Shown: positions 37,119 through 47,857, numbered from the stretch's first letter. The stretch: 64,000 nucleotides of DNA from Paramagnetospirillum kuznetsovii (GCF_003284725.1 NZ_PGTO01000004.1:186001-250000), one strand, 5' to 3'. Translations and numbers: made by a program. Notes: generated by a model from the letters alone, not told the origin.

Positions 37119-38279
37119 ATGGATTTACCCACGCTGCTCAATAGCGTCATCCACGGCGTTTGGTATTACGTGATCATTTTCCTGGCCATCCTGACGGTGG
37201 TGGTGTTCATCCACGAGATGGGCCATTTCCTGGTGGCCCGCTGGAATGGAATCCGGGTGGACGTCTTTTCCATCGGCTTCGGCCCCGAGATCTGGGGCTG
37301 GACCGATCCGTCCACCGGGACAAGATGGAAGTTCAGCGCGGTGCCGCTGGGTGGCTATGTGAAATTCTTCGGTGACGCCGACGCCGCGTCCGCCCTTCCC
37401 GACGACCGCGAGATGACGGACGAGGAAAAGGCGGTGGCGTTCCAGCACAAGCGCGTCGGCCAGCGCGCCGCCGTGGTGTTCGCCGGTCCCGCCGCCAACT
37501 TCATCTTCGCCATCATCGGTTTGGCGGCCATGTTCATGTTGTTGGGTCAACAGGTCACCGAACCGGTGGTCGGCATGGTCAATCCCGGTTCAGCGGCCGA
37601 TGCCGCCGGTTTGAAGGCGGGCGACCGCATCACCGCCATCAACGGCGCGGGCGTCGAGCGATTCCAAGACATTCAGCGCATCGTTCGCATCGAGATCGAG
37701 CATCCGCTTGACCTGGCGGTCTTGCGCGCGGGCGCGACGCTGTCCATTACCGCCAAACCCCGCGTCATCCAGCGCAAGGGCGTGTTCGGCGACATGGAGA
37801 AGGTGCCGGTCCTGGGCATCACCGCCGATTCCACCAAGACCACGGTCATCAATCACGGTCCCATCTCCGCCATGGCGGAATCGCTGCGCGAGACCGAAGG
37901 CATGGTGCGCTCGACCTTCATCGGCATCGGCCAGATGATCAATGGCACCCGCGATACCGACGAATTGGGTGGCCCCATCAGGATTGCCAAGGGGGCGGCC
38001 GAAGCCGCGCAATTGGGAATGGCCAGCGTGGTGTTCTATACAATCTTGCTGTCGCTGAATCTTGGTCTGATCAATCTTTTCCCAATTCCAGTCCTAGACG
38101 GCGGGCATCTTCTCTTTTACGCTTTTGAAGCCATCCTTGGCCGTCCACTCGGTGAGCGGGCGCAAGAATATGGTTTCCGAATCGGGCTGTTTCTGGTATT
38201 GGCCTTGATGGTATTCGCCACGAGAAACGACATCGTCTCGTTACCGATTTGGGAAGTGGTGAAACGGCTGTTTTCGTGA
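37119..38279 (+). CDS. rseP: RIP metalloprotease RseP (site-2 protease)
   Basis: 386-residue zinc intramembrane protease. HEMGH at residues 32-36 is the catalytic HExxH within TM1. One or two PDZ-like segments occupy about 125-220. The C-terminal NLFPIPVLDGG supplies the second active-site motif. It cleaves anti-sigma factors or leftover signal peptides in the inner membrane. Two bases after dxr, followed by bamA after a hairpin. Confidence 0.96.
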   Translation: MDLPTLLNSVIHGVWYYVIIFLAILTVVVFIHEMGHFLVARWNGIRVDVFSIGFGPEIWGWTDPSTGTRWKFSAVPLGGYVKFFGDADAASALPDDREMTDEEKAVAFQHKRVGQRAAVVFAGPAANFIFAIIGLAAMFMLLGQQVTEPVVGMVNPGSAADAAGLKAGDRITAINGAGVERFQDIQRIVRIEIEHPLDLAVLRAGATLSITAKPRVIQRKGVFGDMEKVPVLGITADSTKTTVINHGPISAMAESLRETEGMVRSTFIGIGQMINGTRDTDELGGPIRIAKGAAEAAQLGMASVVFYTILLSLNLGLINLFPIPVLDGGHLLFYAFEAILGRPLGERAQEYGFRIGLFLVLALMVFATRNDIVSLPIWEVVKRLFS

Positions 38280-38281
38280 CC

Positions 38282-38310
38282 CGAGTCCGCGATTCGGCGC
38301 TGCGGACTCG
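38282..38310. other. stem-loop between rseP and bamA
   Basis: CGAGTCCGC-gattcggcgct-GCGGACTCG: a perfect 9-bp inverted repeat filling most of the 44-bp gap, ending 13 bp before the bamA ATG and just before its AAGGGGGG ribosome site. No T-run. Confidence 0.6.
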
Positions 38311-38323
38311 AAGGGGGGCTTCG

Positions 38324-40609
38324 ATGGGTTTCTTGCGGTGGACCGGTCTGCTGGTTGGGGCCGTTATCATGGTCACCCTGCTGGCTGTCGGAGCTCCTGC
38401 CGGAGCCCAGGAGGGCGGTCGCATCCGCTCCATTTCGATCCAGGGCACCCAGCGCATCGAGATCGAGACCGTCAAGTCCTACATGGCCATCACCGAGGGC
38501 GATGTCTACGACGCCGACCGTGTCAATCGGTCGTTGAAGGCGCTGTTCAACACCGGCCTTTTCGCCGACGTGGCCATTCGTCGCGAGGGCGATCAGCTGG
38601 TGGTCCGGCTGGTGGAAAACCCCATCATCAACCGCATCGCCTTCGAGGGCAATCGGCGCATCAAGGACGAGCAACTGAATACCGAGGTGCAGCTGCGCCC
38701 GCGCACGGTCTATACCCGGACCAAGGTGCAGACGGACGTCAAGCGCATCCTCGAGCTTTATCGCCGCAGCGGGCGCTTTGCCGCCACCGTCGAGCCCAAG
38801 CTCATTCAGTTGGAGCAGAACCGCGTCGATCTGGTCTATGAGATCAGCGAAGGCCAGCCCACCTATGTGCGGCGCATCTCCTTCGTCGGCAATCATCGCT
38901 ATGACGAGGATCGGCTGCGCGAAGTGCTTCAAACCAAGGAAGAGCGCTGGTATCGCTTCCTGTCCTCCGACGACACCTACGATCCAGACCGCGTCACCTA
39001 TGATCGCGAACTGCTTCGCCGCTTCTATCTGAAGCGCGGCTTCGCCGATTTCCGGGTGGGGTCCGCCATCGCCGAATTGACGCCCAATCGGGAAGGCTTC
39101 TTCATCACCTATACCATCGACGAAGGTGAGCGTTATCGCTTCGGCGATTCGACGATTTCGGCCAGCCTGAAGGATCTCAAGACCGAGGAACTCAAGCCAT
39201 TGGTGGTGAGTGAACCGGGCGATTGGTATAACGCCGATCAGGTGGAAGACATCGTCCAGAAGCTGACTGACGCAGTGGGAACCAAGGGCTATGCCTTCGT
39301 CGACATCAAGCCGCAGGTCAATCGCAACCGCGAGACCAAGATCGTCGATGTCACCTATGAAATTCAGGAAGGCCCGCGGGTCTTCGTCGAACGTATCGAC
39401 ATTACGGGCAATGTCCGCACCCTGGACAAGGTCATCCGCCGCGAATTCCGGCTGGTGGAGGGCGACGCCTTCAATTCCGCCAAACTGCGCCGGTCGCGGC
39501 AGCGGTTGAAGGATCTTAATTTCTTTGAAAAGGCCGAAGTCACCAATGTGCCGTCGGAAACGGCTCCGGACCGCACCATCATCAAGGTGGATGTCCAGGA
39601 GAAGTCCACCGGCGAATTGACCTTCGGTGTCGGCTGGTCCAGCCAGATCGGTCCCATGATGGAAGCCGCGATCCGTGAACGCAATCTGCTTGGACGCGGA
39701 CAGGATCTACGCCTGAGCGGCATGATCGGCCTGCGCCGGACGTCCGTGGATTTGTCCTTCACCGAACCGTATTTCCTGGATCGCGAACTGGCCGCGGGCT
39801 TCGATGTCTTTGCCATCGATCGGACGCTCCAGCAGCAAAGTTCCTACAACTCCATATCCTTGGGTGGCGACCTTCGCATCGGTTACATGCTGACCGACAA
39901 TATGCGTCAGGACTGGAAATACACGCTGAAGCGCGACGAGGTTAAAGGTGTCAACTCGACATCCATCTATGTCATCGATCAGATCGGGACCAGTGTGACC
40001 TCGTCGGTGTTCCAGATGCTGACCTATGATCGGCGCGACAGCCGAATCGAGCCCACCGAAGGCTATTTCGTTCGTGGCTCGACGGAATTCGCGGGCCTTG
40101 GCGGTACCGTCCACTTCCTTCGTGGCGGTGCCCAGGCTGGGCAATACTACACCTTGGCCGAACGCATCGTTCTGGGGCTGACCGGTTCTGGCAGCTATGT
40201 TTACGGGCTTGGCGAGCGCGTGCGCATCACCGACCGCGTGTATGCCGGCGGCGACAGCTTGCGTGGCTTCGCGACCGGTGGTGTCAGCCCCCGTGATAAG
40301 AATACCGGTGATGCCATTGGCGGTGTCTGGATGACCACGGGTTCGGCTCAGGTCAAGTTCCCCATCGGTTTGCCCGAGGAGTTTGGTGTGCTGGGCGAGG
40401 TGTTCACCGATGTCGGTGCCGTCGGGCCGACCGATGTGGCCAATGCAAGCGGTGTCGATCAGGCGAGCTCCCTGCGAGCCTCCGTCGGTTTCGGCGCTTC
40501 ATGGAAATCGCCCATGGGCCCGGTTTCCGTGGATCTTGGCTTTCCGCTCATGAAGGAAAGCTTCGACAAGACCGAAATGTTCAAGTTCAATTTGGGAACG
40601 AAGTTCTAG
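38324..40609 (+). CDS. bamA: outer membrane protein assembly factor BamA
   Basis: 761 residues with a signal peptide (about 1-29), five POTRA domains (about 32-425) and a C-terminal Omp85 beta-barrel. The conserved strand motif SLRGFATGG is seen near residue 650, and the chain ends in Phe as outer-membrane proteins should. Core of the machine that folds beta-barrel proteins into the outer membrane. ATG at 38324 after AAGGGGGG. Neighbours rseP, skp-like and lpx are the standard envelope-biogenesis order. Confidence 0.97.
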   Translation: MGFLRWTGLLVGAVIMVTLLAVGAPAGAQEGGRIRSISIQGTQRIEIETVKSYMAITEGDVYDADRVNRSLKALFNTGLFADVAIRREGDQLVVRLVENPIINRIAFEGNRRIKDEQLNTEVQLRPRTVYTRTKVQTDVKRILELYRRSGRFAATVEPKLIQLEQNRVDLVYEISEGQPTYVRRISFVGNHRYDEDRLREVLQTKEERWYRFLSSDDTYDPDRVTYDRELLRRFYLKRGFADFRVGSAIAELTPNREGFFITYTIDEGERYRFGDSTISASLKDLKTEELKPLVVSEPGDWYNADQVEDIVQKLTDAVGTKGYAFVDIKPQVNRNRETKIVDVTYEIQEGPRVFVERIDITGNVRTLDKVIRREFRLVEGDAFNSAKLRRSRQRLKDLNFFEKAEVTNVPSETAPDRTIIKVDVQEKSTGELTFGVGWSSQIGPMMEAAIRERNLLGRGQDLRLSGMIGLRRTSVDLSFTEPYFLDRELAAGFDVFAIDRTLQQQSSYNSISLGGDLRIGYMLTDNMRQDWKYTLKRDEVKGVNSTSIYVIDQIGTSVTSSVFQMLTYDRRDSRIEPTEGYFVRGSTEFAGLGGTVHFLRGGAQAGQYYTLAERIVLGLTGSGSYVYGLGERVRITDRVYAGGDSLRGFATGGVSPRDKNTGDAIGGVWMTTGSAQVKFPIGLPEEFGVLGEVFTDVGAVGPTDVANASGVDQASSLRASVGFGASWKSPMGPVSVDLGFPLMKESFDKTEMFKFNLGTKF

Positions 40610-40671
40610 TCAAGCGCACATCATTGGAATGGCCGTGCCAGCCACGCCTAATCGGTATGGATGAACCAGGA

Positions 40672-41292
40672 ATGACACTCCGCTCCCTCGCTAGGCAGAT
40701 CGCGGTCGTGACCGTATTCTTGGCGGCTGCGTTTATCGGCCCGGACGCCTTCGCGCAAAAACGTGCGGTGCCGCCGGTGGTGGTGATCATCGTCGATGTG
40801 CCCCAAATTCAGCGGGATTCCCTGGCCGGTAAGGCGCTGATGAGCCAGCGCGATAAGTACCAGCAGAATTTTCAATCGGATTTCAATGCGGCGCGTCTGC
40901 AGTTGCAGTCCGCCGATCAGGAATTGGCCAAGCAAAAGGGAACCGTTGCCCAGGAAGCCTATGATCAGAAGGCCAAGGCGCTGGAACAGCAAGTGGTCGC
41001 TTTTCAGCGCCGAACCCAGGTTGCGGTGCGGGCGCTGGAGAAATCCACCGAGACCGCGGCCGCCGAGTTGATGAATGCGATCCTGACCATCACGGGCGAA
41101 GTCGCCAGTGAGATGGGCGCGAATCTGGTGGTTCCGAAGCAGCAGGTCGTGCTGCATGAACCCAGCATGGACGTGACCTCTCTGGTGATCGAACGGCTCA
41201 ATCACAAGCTACCGTCTGTCAACTTTCCCGCGCCAGTGGTTGACGAGCCGGGGCTGCCGTCTCAGAGCACTGCAAAACCAGGTAAGAAGTAA
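40672..41292 (+). CDS. OmpH/Skp-family periplasmic chaperone
   Basis: About 206 residues: signal peptide ending near DAFA, a short beta part with [12 protein letters not shown], then a long charged coiled-coil region (about 55-150) rich in Lys, Gln and Glu, as in Skp. Skp trimers hold unfolded outer-membrane proteins for BamA, the gene just upstream. ATG at 40672 was chosen as it puts the signal peptide at the N-terminus; ATG at 40657 is in frame and possible. Sequence conservation is low, as is usual in this family. Confidence 0.85.
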   Translation: MTLRSLARQIAVVTVFLAAAFIGPDAFAQKRAVPPVVVIIVDVPQIQRDSLAGKALMSQRDKYQQNFQSDFNAARLQLQSADQELAKQKGTVAQEAYDQKAKALEQQVVAFQRRTQVAVRALEKSTETAAAELMNAILTITGEVASEMGANLVVPKQQVVLHEPSMDVTSLVIERLNHKLPSVNFPAPVVDEPGLPSQSTAKPGKK

Positions 41293-41294
41293 GC

Positions 41295-42314
41295 ATGGCC
41301 GATCCAAGATTTTTCACGGTCGCGGGACCGTTCACCCTTGCCGCTCTCGCGGAAATTTCCAAGGCGACGCCATCGGATGGCGCCGACCAGGCTGCTTCCT
41401 ATCAGGATGTGGCGCCGCTCGAGGTCGCTGGGCCGGGCGAGGTCTCCTTCCTGGATAACAAGAAGTATGTCGCCGCTTTCCAGGCGAGCCGGGCCGGCCT
41501 GTGCGTGGTCGCGCCGGAGATGGCGGATAAGGCGCCGCCCGGCATGGCGCTGCTGCTGTCCTCTGATCCCTATCGGGCCTATGCCCGTATCGCCCAGGCT
41601 TTTTATCCGTCCGTGGCGCCCGAGGCTTGGATCGCGCCGACCGCTTGGGTCGATGCCTCGGCCAAGCTGGGACAGGGATGTCGCGTCGAGCCGGGTGCGG
41701 TGATTGGCGCCGGTGCCGAAATCGGCGATCGCTGCCGGATTGGCGCCAATGTGGTGATCGGGCCAGGGGTCGTCTTGGGCGAGGACTGCATTCTCGGCGC
41801 CAACGCCACCATTTCCCATGCCTTGGTGGGACGCAGGGTCAACATCTATCCCGGCGCCCGCATCGGCCAGGACGGCTTCGGCTTCGCCATGGGCGCGGAA
41901 GGTCACCTGAAGGTGCCGCAGTTGGGTCGCGTGGTCATCGGCAATGGCGTCGAGATCGGCGCGAACACCACCATCGACCGTGGCGCAGGACCGGATACCG
42001 TCATCGGCGACGGCTGCATGATAGACAATCTGGTCCAAATTGGGCACAACGTCCAATTGGGACGCGGTTGCGTGATCGTGGCTCAAGTGGGCATCTCGGG
42101 ATCGACCCGGTTGGGCGATTTCGCCGCTGCCGGTGGACAGGCGGGAATCACCGGCCATCTGAAGATCGGCGCGGGCGCCCGCATCGCCGCCCAGGCCGGC
42201 GTCATGCGCGACATCCCGCCGGGCGAAACCGTCGGTGGCGCTCCGGCGGTGCCCATGGCGGACTGGCTGCGCCAAAGCGCGCTTTTGGCCAAGATGGGCC
42301 GCAAGAAGACCTGA
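41295..42314 (+). CDS. lpxD: UDP-3-O-acylglucosamine N-acyltransferase
   Basis: 339 residues. An N-terminal uridine-binding domain precedes a left-handed beta helix of hexapeptide repeats (about 105-310), with the catalytic His region [14 protein letters not shown]. It adds the second 3-hydroxyacyl chain to UDP-acyl-glucosamine in lipid A synthesis. Two bases after the skp-like gene, so cotranscribed with bamA and skp. Confidence 0.97.
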   Translation: MADPRFFTVAGPFTLAALAEISKATPSDGADQAASYQDVAPLEVAGPGEVSFLDNKKYVAAFQASRAGLCVVAPEMADKAPPGMALLLSSDPYRAYARIAQAFYPSVAPEAWIAPTAWVDASAKLGQGCRVEPGAVIGAGAEIGDRCRIGANVVIGPGVVLGEDCILGANATISHALVGRRVNIYPGARIGQDGFGFAMGAEGHLKVPQLGRVVIGNGVEIGANTTIDRGAGPDTVIGDGCMIDNLVQIGHNVQLGRGCVIVAQVGISGSTRLGDFAAAGGQAGITGHLKIGAGARIAAQAGVMRDIPPGETVGGAPAVPMADWLRQSALLAKMGRKKT

Positions 42315-42372
42315 ACAGAGCGGCGGGGGAAGCCTCGCCCGACACCTTGAGATCAAAGTACAGGATCGTCAT

Positions 42373-42837
42373 ATGGACAACGCCACCTCCGACCAAGGCA
42401 AGGTCATCGACATCAACCGGATCATCCAGATGATTCCGCATCGCTATCCATTCCTCATGGTGGATCGGGTGGTCGATGTGGTGGCCAACGAAAGCGCGGT
42501 CGGCATCAAGAACGTGACCATCAACGAGCCGTTCTTTCAGGGCCACTTTCCCTCGCGTCCGGTGTTTCCCGGCGTGCTGATCATCGAATCCATGGCCCAG
42601 ACCGCCGCCGTCCTGGTGGTGGAAACCTTGGGGCAATCGGCCGAGGGCAAGCTGGTCTATTTCATGTCGGTGGAGAACTGCCGTTTCCGCAAGCCGGTGG
42701 GACCGGGCGACCAGTTGCACATCCATGTGCACAAGGAGCGCAGTCGCGGCAATGTGTGGAAATTCCGCGGCGAAGCCAAGGTCGACGGCGTCCTTGTCGC
42801 CGAGGCGACCTATGCCGCCATGATTTTGGACGAATAG
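42373..42837 (+). CDS. fabZ: 3-hydroxyacyl-[acyl-carrier-protein] dehydratase FabZ
   Basis: 154-residue hot-dog fold dehydratase of fatty acid elongation. The active-site His is in [14 protein letters not shown] and Glu in [22 protein letters not shown] is also conserved. ATG at 42373 after a 58-bp gap from lpxD. It competes with LpxA/LpxD for 3-hydroxyacyl-ACP, which explains its place in the lpx operon. Confidence 0.97.
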   Translation: MDNATSDQGKVIDINRIIQMIPHRYPFLMVDRVVDVVANESAVGIKNVTINEPFFQGHFPSRPVFPGVLIIESMAQTAAVLVVETLGQSAEGKLVYFMSVENCRFRKPVGPGDQLHIHVHKERSRGNVWKFRGEAKVDGVLVAEATYAAMILDE

Positions 42838-42840
42838 GGC

Positions 42841-43644
42841 ATGACCGACATTCATCCCACTGCCGTCATCGATCCCAAGGCGAACATCGCCGCTTCCGCC
42901 GTCATCGGGCCATTTTGCGTGGTCGGTCCCGATGTGGAACTGGGCGAGTCCGTCGAATTGCTGTCCCATGTGGTCGTCGCCGGACGCACCAAGATCGGCG
43001 AGGGCACCCGCATCTTTCCCTTCGCCTCCATCGGGCATCGGCCGCAAGACCTGAAATATCACGGCGAGCCCTCTACCCTGGAGGTTGGCCGCAACAACCA
43101 GATCCGCGAGCATGTCACCATGAACCCCGGCACCGAAGGGGGCGGCATGATCACCAAGGTCGGTGACAACTGCCTGTTCATGGCCAGCGCCCATGTGGCC
43201 CATGACTGCGTGCTGGGCGACAATGTCATCATGGCCAACAACGCCACCCTGGCGGGCCACGTCACCGTGGGCGAGTTCGCCTTCCTGGGCGGGTTGTCGG
43301 CGGTGCACCAATTCGTGCGCATCGGCCGCCACGCCATGATCGGCGGCATGTCGGGTGTCGAGGCCGACGTCATTCCCTTCGGCACCGTGATCGGCAATCG
43401 TGCTTATCTCAACGGGTTGAATATCGTGGGTTTGAAGCGCCGAGGTTTTTCCCGCGACGACATCCACACCCTGCGCAACGCCTATCGCCTGCTGTTCGCG
43501 CCGGAAGGCACGCTTCAGGAGCGGTTGGCCGACGTGGAAGAGCAGTTCACCGGGAATGCGGCGGTCATGGAAATCGTCGAATTCATCCGCTCGGATTCCT
43601 CGCGCTCGCTCAGCACCCCGAAATTTACCGGCGATGGGGCCTAA
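42841..43644 (+). CDS. lpxA: acyl-[ACP]-UDP-N-acetylglucosamine O-acyltransferase
   Basis: 267 residues, first enzyme of lipid A synthesis. An N-terminal left-handed beta helix opens with IHPTAVIDPKANI; the catalytic His region reads MASAHVAHDC near residue 125, and the C-terminal part is helical. ATG 3 bp after fabZ. Its last 11 bases overlap the start of lpxI. Confidence 0.97.
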   Translation: MTDIHPTAVIDPKANIAASAVIGPFCVVGPDVELGESVELLSHVVVAGRTKIGEGTRIFPFASIGHRPQDLKYHGEPSTLEVGRNNQIREHVTMNPGTEGGGMITKVGDNCLFMASAHVAHDCVLGDNVIMANNATLAGHVTVGEFAFLGGLSAVHQFVRIGRHAMIGGMSGVEADVIPFGTVIGNRAYLNGLNIVGLKRRGFSRDDIHTLRNAYRLLFAPEGTLQERLADVEEQFTGNAAVMEIVEFIRSDSSRSLSTPKFTGDGA

Positions 43645-44455
43645 ACTCGGCATCGTGGCGGGCGGTGGCGAGCTTCCAGGGCTCGTGGCCGACGCCTGCC
43701 GGGCCCAGGGCCGTGACTTCCATTTTCTTGCCTTGCGCGGCCATGCCGATCCCAAGGTGATCGGCGACGGCCCCGCCGACTGGATTCGCCTGGGCGAGGC
43801 GGGAACCGGTTTCGAACGGCTGCGCCAGGCCGGTGTCGCCGACGTGGTCATGATCGGCCCGGTTCGCCGCCCCACCATTTCGGAACTGGCCCCCGATCTG
43901 CGCACCGCCCGGTTCTTCGCCAGGGTGGGGCTCAAGGCGCTGGGCGACGACGGCTTGCTGCGGGCGGTGGCGGCCGAGTTGGAGCACGAAGGATTCCGCG
44001 TCGTCGGCGTCCATGAGGTACTGGCCGATTGCCTGGCGGTGGCCGGGGCTTATGGCCAACTCTCTCCCGATGCCCAGGCCGAGGCCGATATCGCCCGTGG
44101 CGTCGAGGTGGCCAAGGGGTTGGGCGCCCTGGATGTGGGGCAAGCCGTGGTGGTGCAGCAGGGGCTGGTCCTCGGGGTGGAAGCCATCGAGGGTACCGAC
44201 CGGCTGTTGGCCCGCTGCGGCGAACTGGCCCGTGACGGCGTCGGCGGTGTTCTGGTCAAGCTTCGCAAGCCCGGCCAGGACCGCCGCATTGATCTTCCCA
44301 CTATGGGAACCGCCACCTTGGCCGCCGCCAAACAGGCGGGCTTGCGCGGAATCGCGGTGGAGGCGGGGGGCGCCCTGGTGCTGGGCCGCGAGGCGGTCGC
44401 GGTTGAGGCCAACCGGCTGGGACTGTTCGTGATCGGCATCGAGATCGTAGCATGA
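43634..44455 (+). CDS. lpxI: UDP-2,3-diacylglucosamine pyrophosphatase LpxI
   Basis: 273 residues of the LpxI (DUF1009) family, the alphaproteobacterial alternative to LpxH. It hydrolyses UDP-2,3-diacylglucosamine to lipid X and UMP. Visible are LGIVAGGGELPGLV at the N-terminus and the C-terminal domain with TDRLLARCGEL, KPGQDRRIDLPTMG and GGALVLGREA. ATG at 43634 overlaps lpxA by 11 bp; its end overlaps lpxB by 4 bp (ATGA). Context fits the enzymatic order exactly. Confidence 0.96.
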   Translation: MGPKLGIVAGGGELPGLVADACRAQGRDFHFLALRGHADPKVIGDGPADWIRLGEAGTGFERLRQAGVADVVMIGPVRRPTISELAPDLRTARFFARVGLKALGDDGLLRAVAAELEHEGFRVVGVHEVLADCLAVAGAYGQLSPDAQAEADIARGVEVAKGLGALDVGQAVVVQQGLVLGVEAIEGTDRLLARCGELARDGVGGVLVKLRKPGQDRRIDLPTMGTATLAAAKQAGLRGIAVEAGGALVLGREAVAVEANRLGLFVIGIEIVA

Positions 44456-45624
44456 CCGCGCCACGGCTGATCTACATCATCGCCGGTGAGCCCTCGGGGG
44501 ATTTGCTGGGCGGACGGCTGATGGCCGCCTTGAAGGCGCGAACCGGTGGGCAGATTCGTTTTGCCGGTATCGGCGGCGAGGCCATGCGGGCCGAAGGTCT
44601 CGACAGCCTGTTTCCCATGACCGAATTGTCGGTCATGGGGTTGGTCGAGGTGCTGCCGAGGCTGCCCAATATCCTCCGCCGCATCAAACTAACTCTTTCC
44701 GATATCGAAACGAAGCGGCCGGATGCCGTCCTGACCATTGATTCCTGGGGCTTTACCGGCCGTATTCATGGGGGGCTCAAGAAGCGCGGCTCGACCATCC
44801 CCCGCATCCACTACGTGGCCCCCATGGTCTGGGCCTGGAAGTCGGGACGCACCAAAACCCTGGCCCGGGTGCTGGATCTCCTGCTGACCCTGCTGCCCAA
44901 CGAGCCGGAATGGTTCGAGAAGGAGGGCCTGCGGTCGGTCCATGTGGGCCATCCGGTGATCGAGGGCGGGGCGGGGAAGGGCGATGGCGCCGCTTTCCGC
45001 GCCCGCCACGGCATCAAGCCCGATGCCAAGGTTCTGTGCGTGCTGCCGGGCAGCCGTCATTCCGAGACCGGCAAGCTGCTGGGGCCGTTCGGCGAGACCT
45101 TGGCCCTACTGGCCCGCGCCCATCCGGGGCTGGTGGCGGTGGTGCCCACGGTGGAGACCGTGGCCGATGAGGTCGAGGCCGCGTCGCGGTCCTGGCCGCT
45201 TCCCGCCATGGTCATTCGCGGCGGCGCCGAGAAGCATGACGCTTTCGCCGCCTGCGACGTTGCCCTGGCGGCTTCGGGAACCGTGGCGCTGGAACTGGCC
45301 ATGGCCGGGCTTCCCGCCGTGATCACCTATAAGGTTTCCCGGCTGTCGGCCTTCATCGCCACCCGCTTCCTCGGGCTCAGCCTGAAATTCGTCACCCTGG
45401 TCAATATCCTGGTGGACGCGCCGGTCATGCCGGAACTGTTGCAGGACCAATGCCGCCCCGACCGGCTGGCGGCCGCCGTCACCCATCTGCTCGAAGACGA
45501 AGACGCCCGCCAGTCACAGGTGGCGGGGGCGCGCCGCGCCTTGGAAAAGCTGGGTCTCGGCGGCGAAAGCCCGTCCTTGCGCGCCGCCGACACCGTTTTG
45601 GACTTTATCGGAGGACGATCATGA
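44452..45624 (+). CDS. lpxB: lipid-A-disaccharide synthase
   Basis: 390-residue GT19 glycosyltransferase that joins lipid X to UDP-diacylglucosamine. The N-terminal [13 protein letters not shown] is diagnostic; [14 protein letters not shown] and LLPGSRHSE-like [10 protein letters not shown] follow. ATGA overlap with lpxI, and its TGA overlaps the ATG of the glyoxalase gene (ATGA). Last lipid A gene of the cluster. Confidence 0.97.
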   Translation: MTAPRLIYIIAGEPSGDLLGGRLMAALKARTGGQIRFAGIGGEAMRAEGLDSLFPMTELSVMGLVEVLPRLPNILRRIKLTLSDIETKRPDAVLTIDSWGFTGRIHGGLKKRGSTIPRIHYVAPMVWAWKSGRTKTLARVLDLLLTLLPNEPEWFEKEGLRSVHVGHPVIEGGAGKGDGAAFRARHGIKPDAKVLCVLPGSRHSETGKLLGPFGETLALLARAHPGLVAVVPTVETVADEVEAASRSWPLPAMVIRGGAEKHDAFAACDVALAASGTVALELAMAGLPAVITYKVSRLSAFIATRFLGLSLKFVTLVNILVDAPVMPELLQDQCRPDRLAAAVTHLLEDEDARQSQVAGARRALEKLGLGGESPSLRAADTVLDFIGGRS

Positions 45625-46013
45625 GCGATTGGCGCTTGCTCCACACCATGATCCGGGTGGGCAACCTGGACCGATCCATCGACTTCTACACCAAGCTGCT
45701 GGGCATGAAGCTGTTGCGCCGCCAGGATTATCCCGAGGGCCGCTTCACCCTGGCCTTCGTCGGCTATGGCGACGAGGCGGAGCATACGGTGATCGAGCTG
45801 ACCCATAATTGGGATACCGCCAGTTATGAACTGGGTGGCGGCTTCGGCCATCTCGCCCTCGGCGTGCCCGATATCTACGGCGCCTGTGAGAAGATGGCGG
45901 CATCGGGCGCCAGTATCACTCGCCCGCCCGGCCCCATGAAGCACGGCAAGACGGTGATAGCCTTCGTGGAAGACCCCGACGGCTACAAAATCGAACTTAT
46001 CGAGAAGAAATAA
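45621..46013 (+). CDS. gloA: lactoylglutathione lyase (glyoxalase I)
   Basis: 130 residues, the usual size of the nickel-type bacterial enzyme. Two beta-alpha-beta-beta-beta modules are seen, with metal ligands His (LLHTMIRV), Glu (VIELTHNW), His (GFGHLALG) and Glu (KIELIEK). It converts the hemithioacetal of methylglyoxal and glutathione to S-lactoylglutathione. ATGA overlap with lpxB makes it the tail gene of the lpx operon. The 3' end overlaps convergent trmFO by 17 bp. Confidence 0.95.
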   Translation: MSDWRLLHTMIRVGNLDRSIDFYTKLLGMKLLRRQDYPEGRFTLAFVGYGDEAEHTVIELTHNWDTASYELGGGFGHLALGVPDIYGACEKMAASGASITRPPGPMKHGKTVIAFVEDPDGYKIELIEKK

Positions 46014-47343
46014 GGTCCAGCCAGGGCGTCAGGGCCTCACGGGCGCGGTCGGCATACAGCTTCTTGCGATCACGGCCCTTGATCTTGCGGCCTTTCTCGT
46101 CGCGCTCGGGCGGCGGTGGGAACAGGCCGAAATTGATGTTCATGGGCTGGTAGGTCTCGGCGTCGCCGCCGCCGGTCACATGGGCCAGCAGGGCGCCCAG
46201 CGCCGTGGTCAGGGGCGGGGCGGCCAGTTCGCCCCCCAAGGCCTCGGCCGCCGCGAACAAACCGGCCAGCAGGCCGATGGCGGCGCTCTCCACATAGCCC
46301 TCGCAGCCGGTGACCTGACCGGCGAGGCGCAGGCGGGGCTGGGCCTTGAGGCGAAGGCTGCCGTCGAGGACGCGGGGGCCGTTGACGAAGGTGTTGCGGT
46401 GCAGGCCGCCCAAGCGGGCGAATTCGGCGTTTTCCAGGCCCGGAATGGCGCGGAAGACTCGCATCTGGTCGCCATGGCGCAGCTTGGTCTGAAAGCCCAC
46501 CAGATTGTACAGAGTGCCCAGCGCGTTATCCTGGCGCAGTTGCACCACCGCGAAGGGCTTAGGGCCGTGCGGGCTGGTCAGTCCCACCGGCTTCATGGGG
46601 CCATAGGCCAGGGTGTCCTTACCGCGCGACGCCATGACCTCGATGGGCAGGCAGCCCTCGAAATAGGGCGTGTCCTTTTCCCAATCGTGGAACTCCACCT
46701 TGTCGCCCTCGATCAGGGCATCGATGAAGGCGTAATACTGTTCCCGCGTCAGCGGACAATTGATGTAGTCGGAGCCGGTCCCCTTATCGTAGCGCGACTG
46801 GAACCATGCCTTGGAGAAGTCGATGCTCTCCTTGGTGACGATGGGGGCGATGGCATCGAAGAAGGCCAGCGAGTCCTCGCCGGTCAGCCCGCGCAGCCCC
46901 TCGGCCATGGCGGGCGAGGTCAGGGGGCCGGTGGCGATGATCACGCTGTCCCAGTCGGCGGGCGGCAGACCGGGCACTTCTTCCCGTGCGATGGTGACCA
47001 GGGGATGGCCCTGCAACGCCGCCTGGATACCGGCGGAAAAGCCGTCGCGATCCACCGCCAGGGCGCCACCCGCCGGAACCTTGTGAATATCTGCCTGGGC
47101 CAGGATCAGGGAACCGGAACGGCGCATTTCCTCGTGCAGCAGCCCGACAGCGTTGTAATCGGCATCGTCGGAGCGCAGAGAGTTGGAACAGACCAGCTCG
47201 GCCAGCCCATCGGTTTGATGGGCCGGTGTCGGCCGCACCGGGCGCATTTCGTGGAGAATGACGGAAAGACCGGCCCGGGCGAGTTGCCAAGCAGCCTCGC
47301 ATCCGGCCAATCCGCCGCCGATGACATGGACGGTCTTGCTCAT
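45997..47343 (-). CDS. trmFO: FAD/folate-dependent tRNA (uracil-5-)-methyltransferase TrmFO
   Basis: 448 residues. It makes m5U54 in the T-loop of tRNA using methylene-tetrahydrofolate and FADH2. The N-terminal FAD motif is [33 protein letters not shown] and the C-terminal GLFPPPP region with [11 protein letters not shown] are typical. ATG at 47343. Convergent with gloA. Confidence 0.96.
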   Translation of the reverse strand: MSKTVHVIGGGLAGCEAAWQLARAGLSVILHEMRPVRPTPAHQTDGLAELVCSNSLRSDDADYNAVGLLHEEMRRSGSLILAQADIHKVPAGGALAVDRDGFSAGIQAALQGHPLVTIAREEVPGLPPADWDSVIIATGPLTSPAMAEGLRGLTGEDSLAFFDAIAPIVTKESIDFSKAWFQSRYDKGTGSDYINCPLTREQYYAFIDALIEGDKVEFHDWEKDTPYFEGCLPIEVMASRGKDTLAYGPMKPVGLTSPHGPKPFAVVQLRQDNALGTLYNLVGFQTKLRHGDQMRVFRAIPGLENAEFARLGGLHRNTFVNGPRVLDGSLRLKAQPRLRLAGQVTGCEGYVESAAIGLLAGLFAAAEALGGELAAPPLTTALGALLAHVTGGGDAETYQPMNINFGLFPPPPERDEKGRKIKGRDRKKLYADRAREALTPWLDLISSR

Positions 47344-47387
47344 GCCCCGTCACATAGACGGTCCGGCCGTGGCTGTCCAGTATGGGC

Positions 47388-47654
47388 TTAGTATTTTGGC
47401 GAAACCGCCAACTGGGTCAGCCAGCCGACCGAGCCACCGGTCGCCGATGCGATCGAGGTATTGCCGGTGGCGGCCTTCTTCTTGACGCCTTCCACATCGG
47501 TGCCTTTCTTGCTGTCGGGCAGGTCCATGGGACCGAAGGCATAGGTGGCGAAGGCGCTGGACGGCCCCGAAGCCGCCTTGCGGGTCGAATGGCTGGCCGG
47601 ATTGTCCTTGCGGTTCAGCAGGATGTGCGACGACGCGCCGGAAAGTGCTTCCAT
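47388..47654 (-). CDS. small hypothetical protein
   Basis: 88 residues, Ser/Ala/Gly-rich, no signal peptide or membrane segment, no recognised domain. The ATG at 47654 has CGGAGA seven bases upstream, which supports translation. It lies 44 bp upstream of trmFO on the same strand and diverges from the duplicated DUF4170 gene across 203 bp. Function unknown; low-complexity composition leaves some doubt that it is real. Confidence 0.5.
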   Translation of the reverse strand: MEALSGASSHILLNRKDNPASHSTRKAASGPSSAFATYAFGPMDLPDSKKGTDVEGVKKKAATGNTSIASATGGSVGWLTQLAVSPKY

Positions 47655-47857
47655 AACGAAATCTCCGATGGAGAGTGGCTGCCCTCAACTCTGCATGCGC
47701 CATGCCAACTGCGAATTCGCGGCTTTCCGCCGTTCCAGCCCATGGCCAGGCGGCAAAAGCTGCCGGGTCGCCATGCGCGCAAGGACATTCCTTCCCGGCT
47801 CCCGATGGGGTATAAGCACGCCGCCACACTCCTTTCGGATGGGAAAGAGACTACCCC

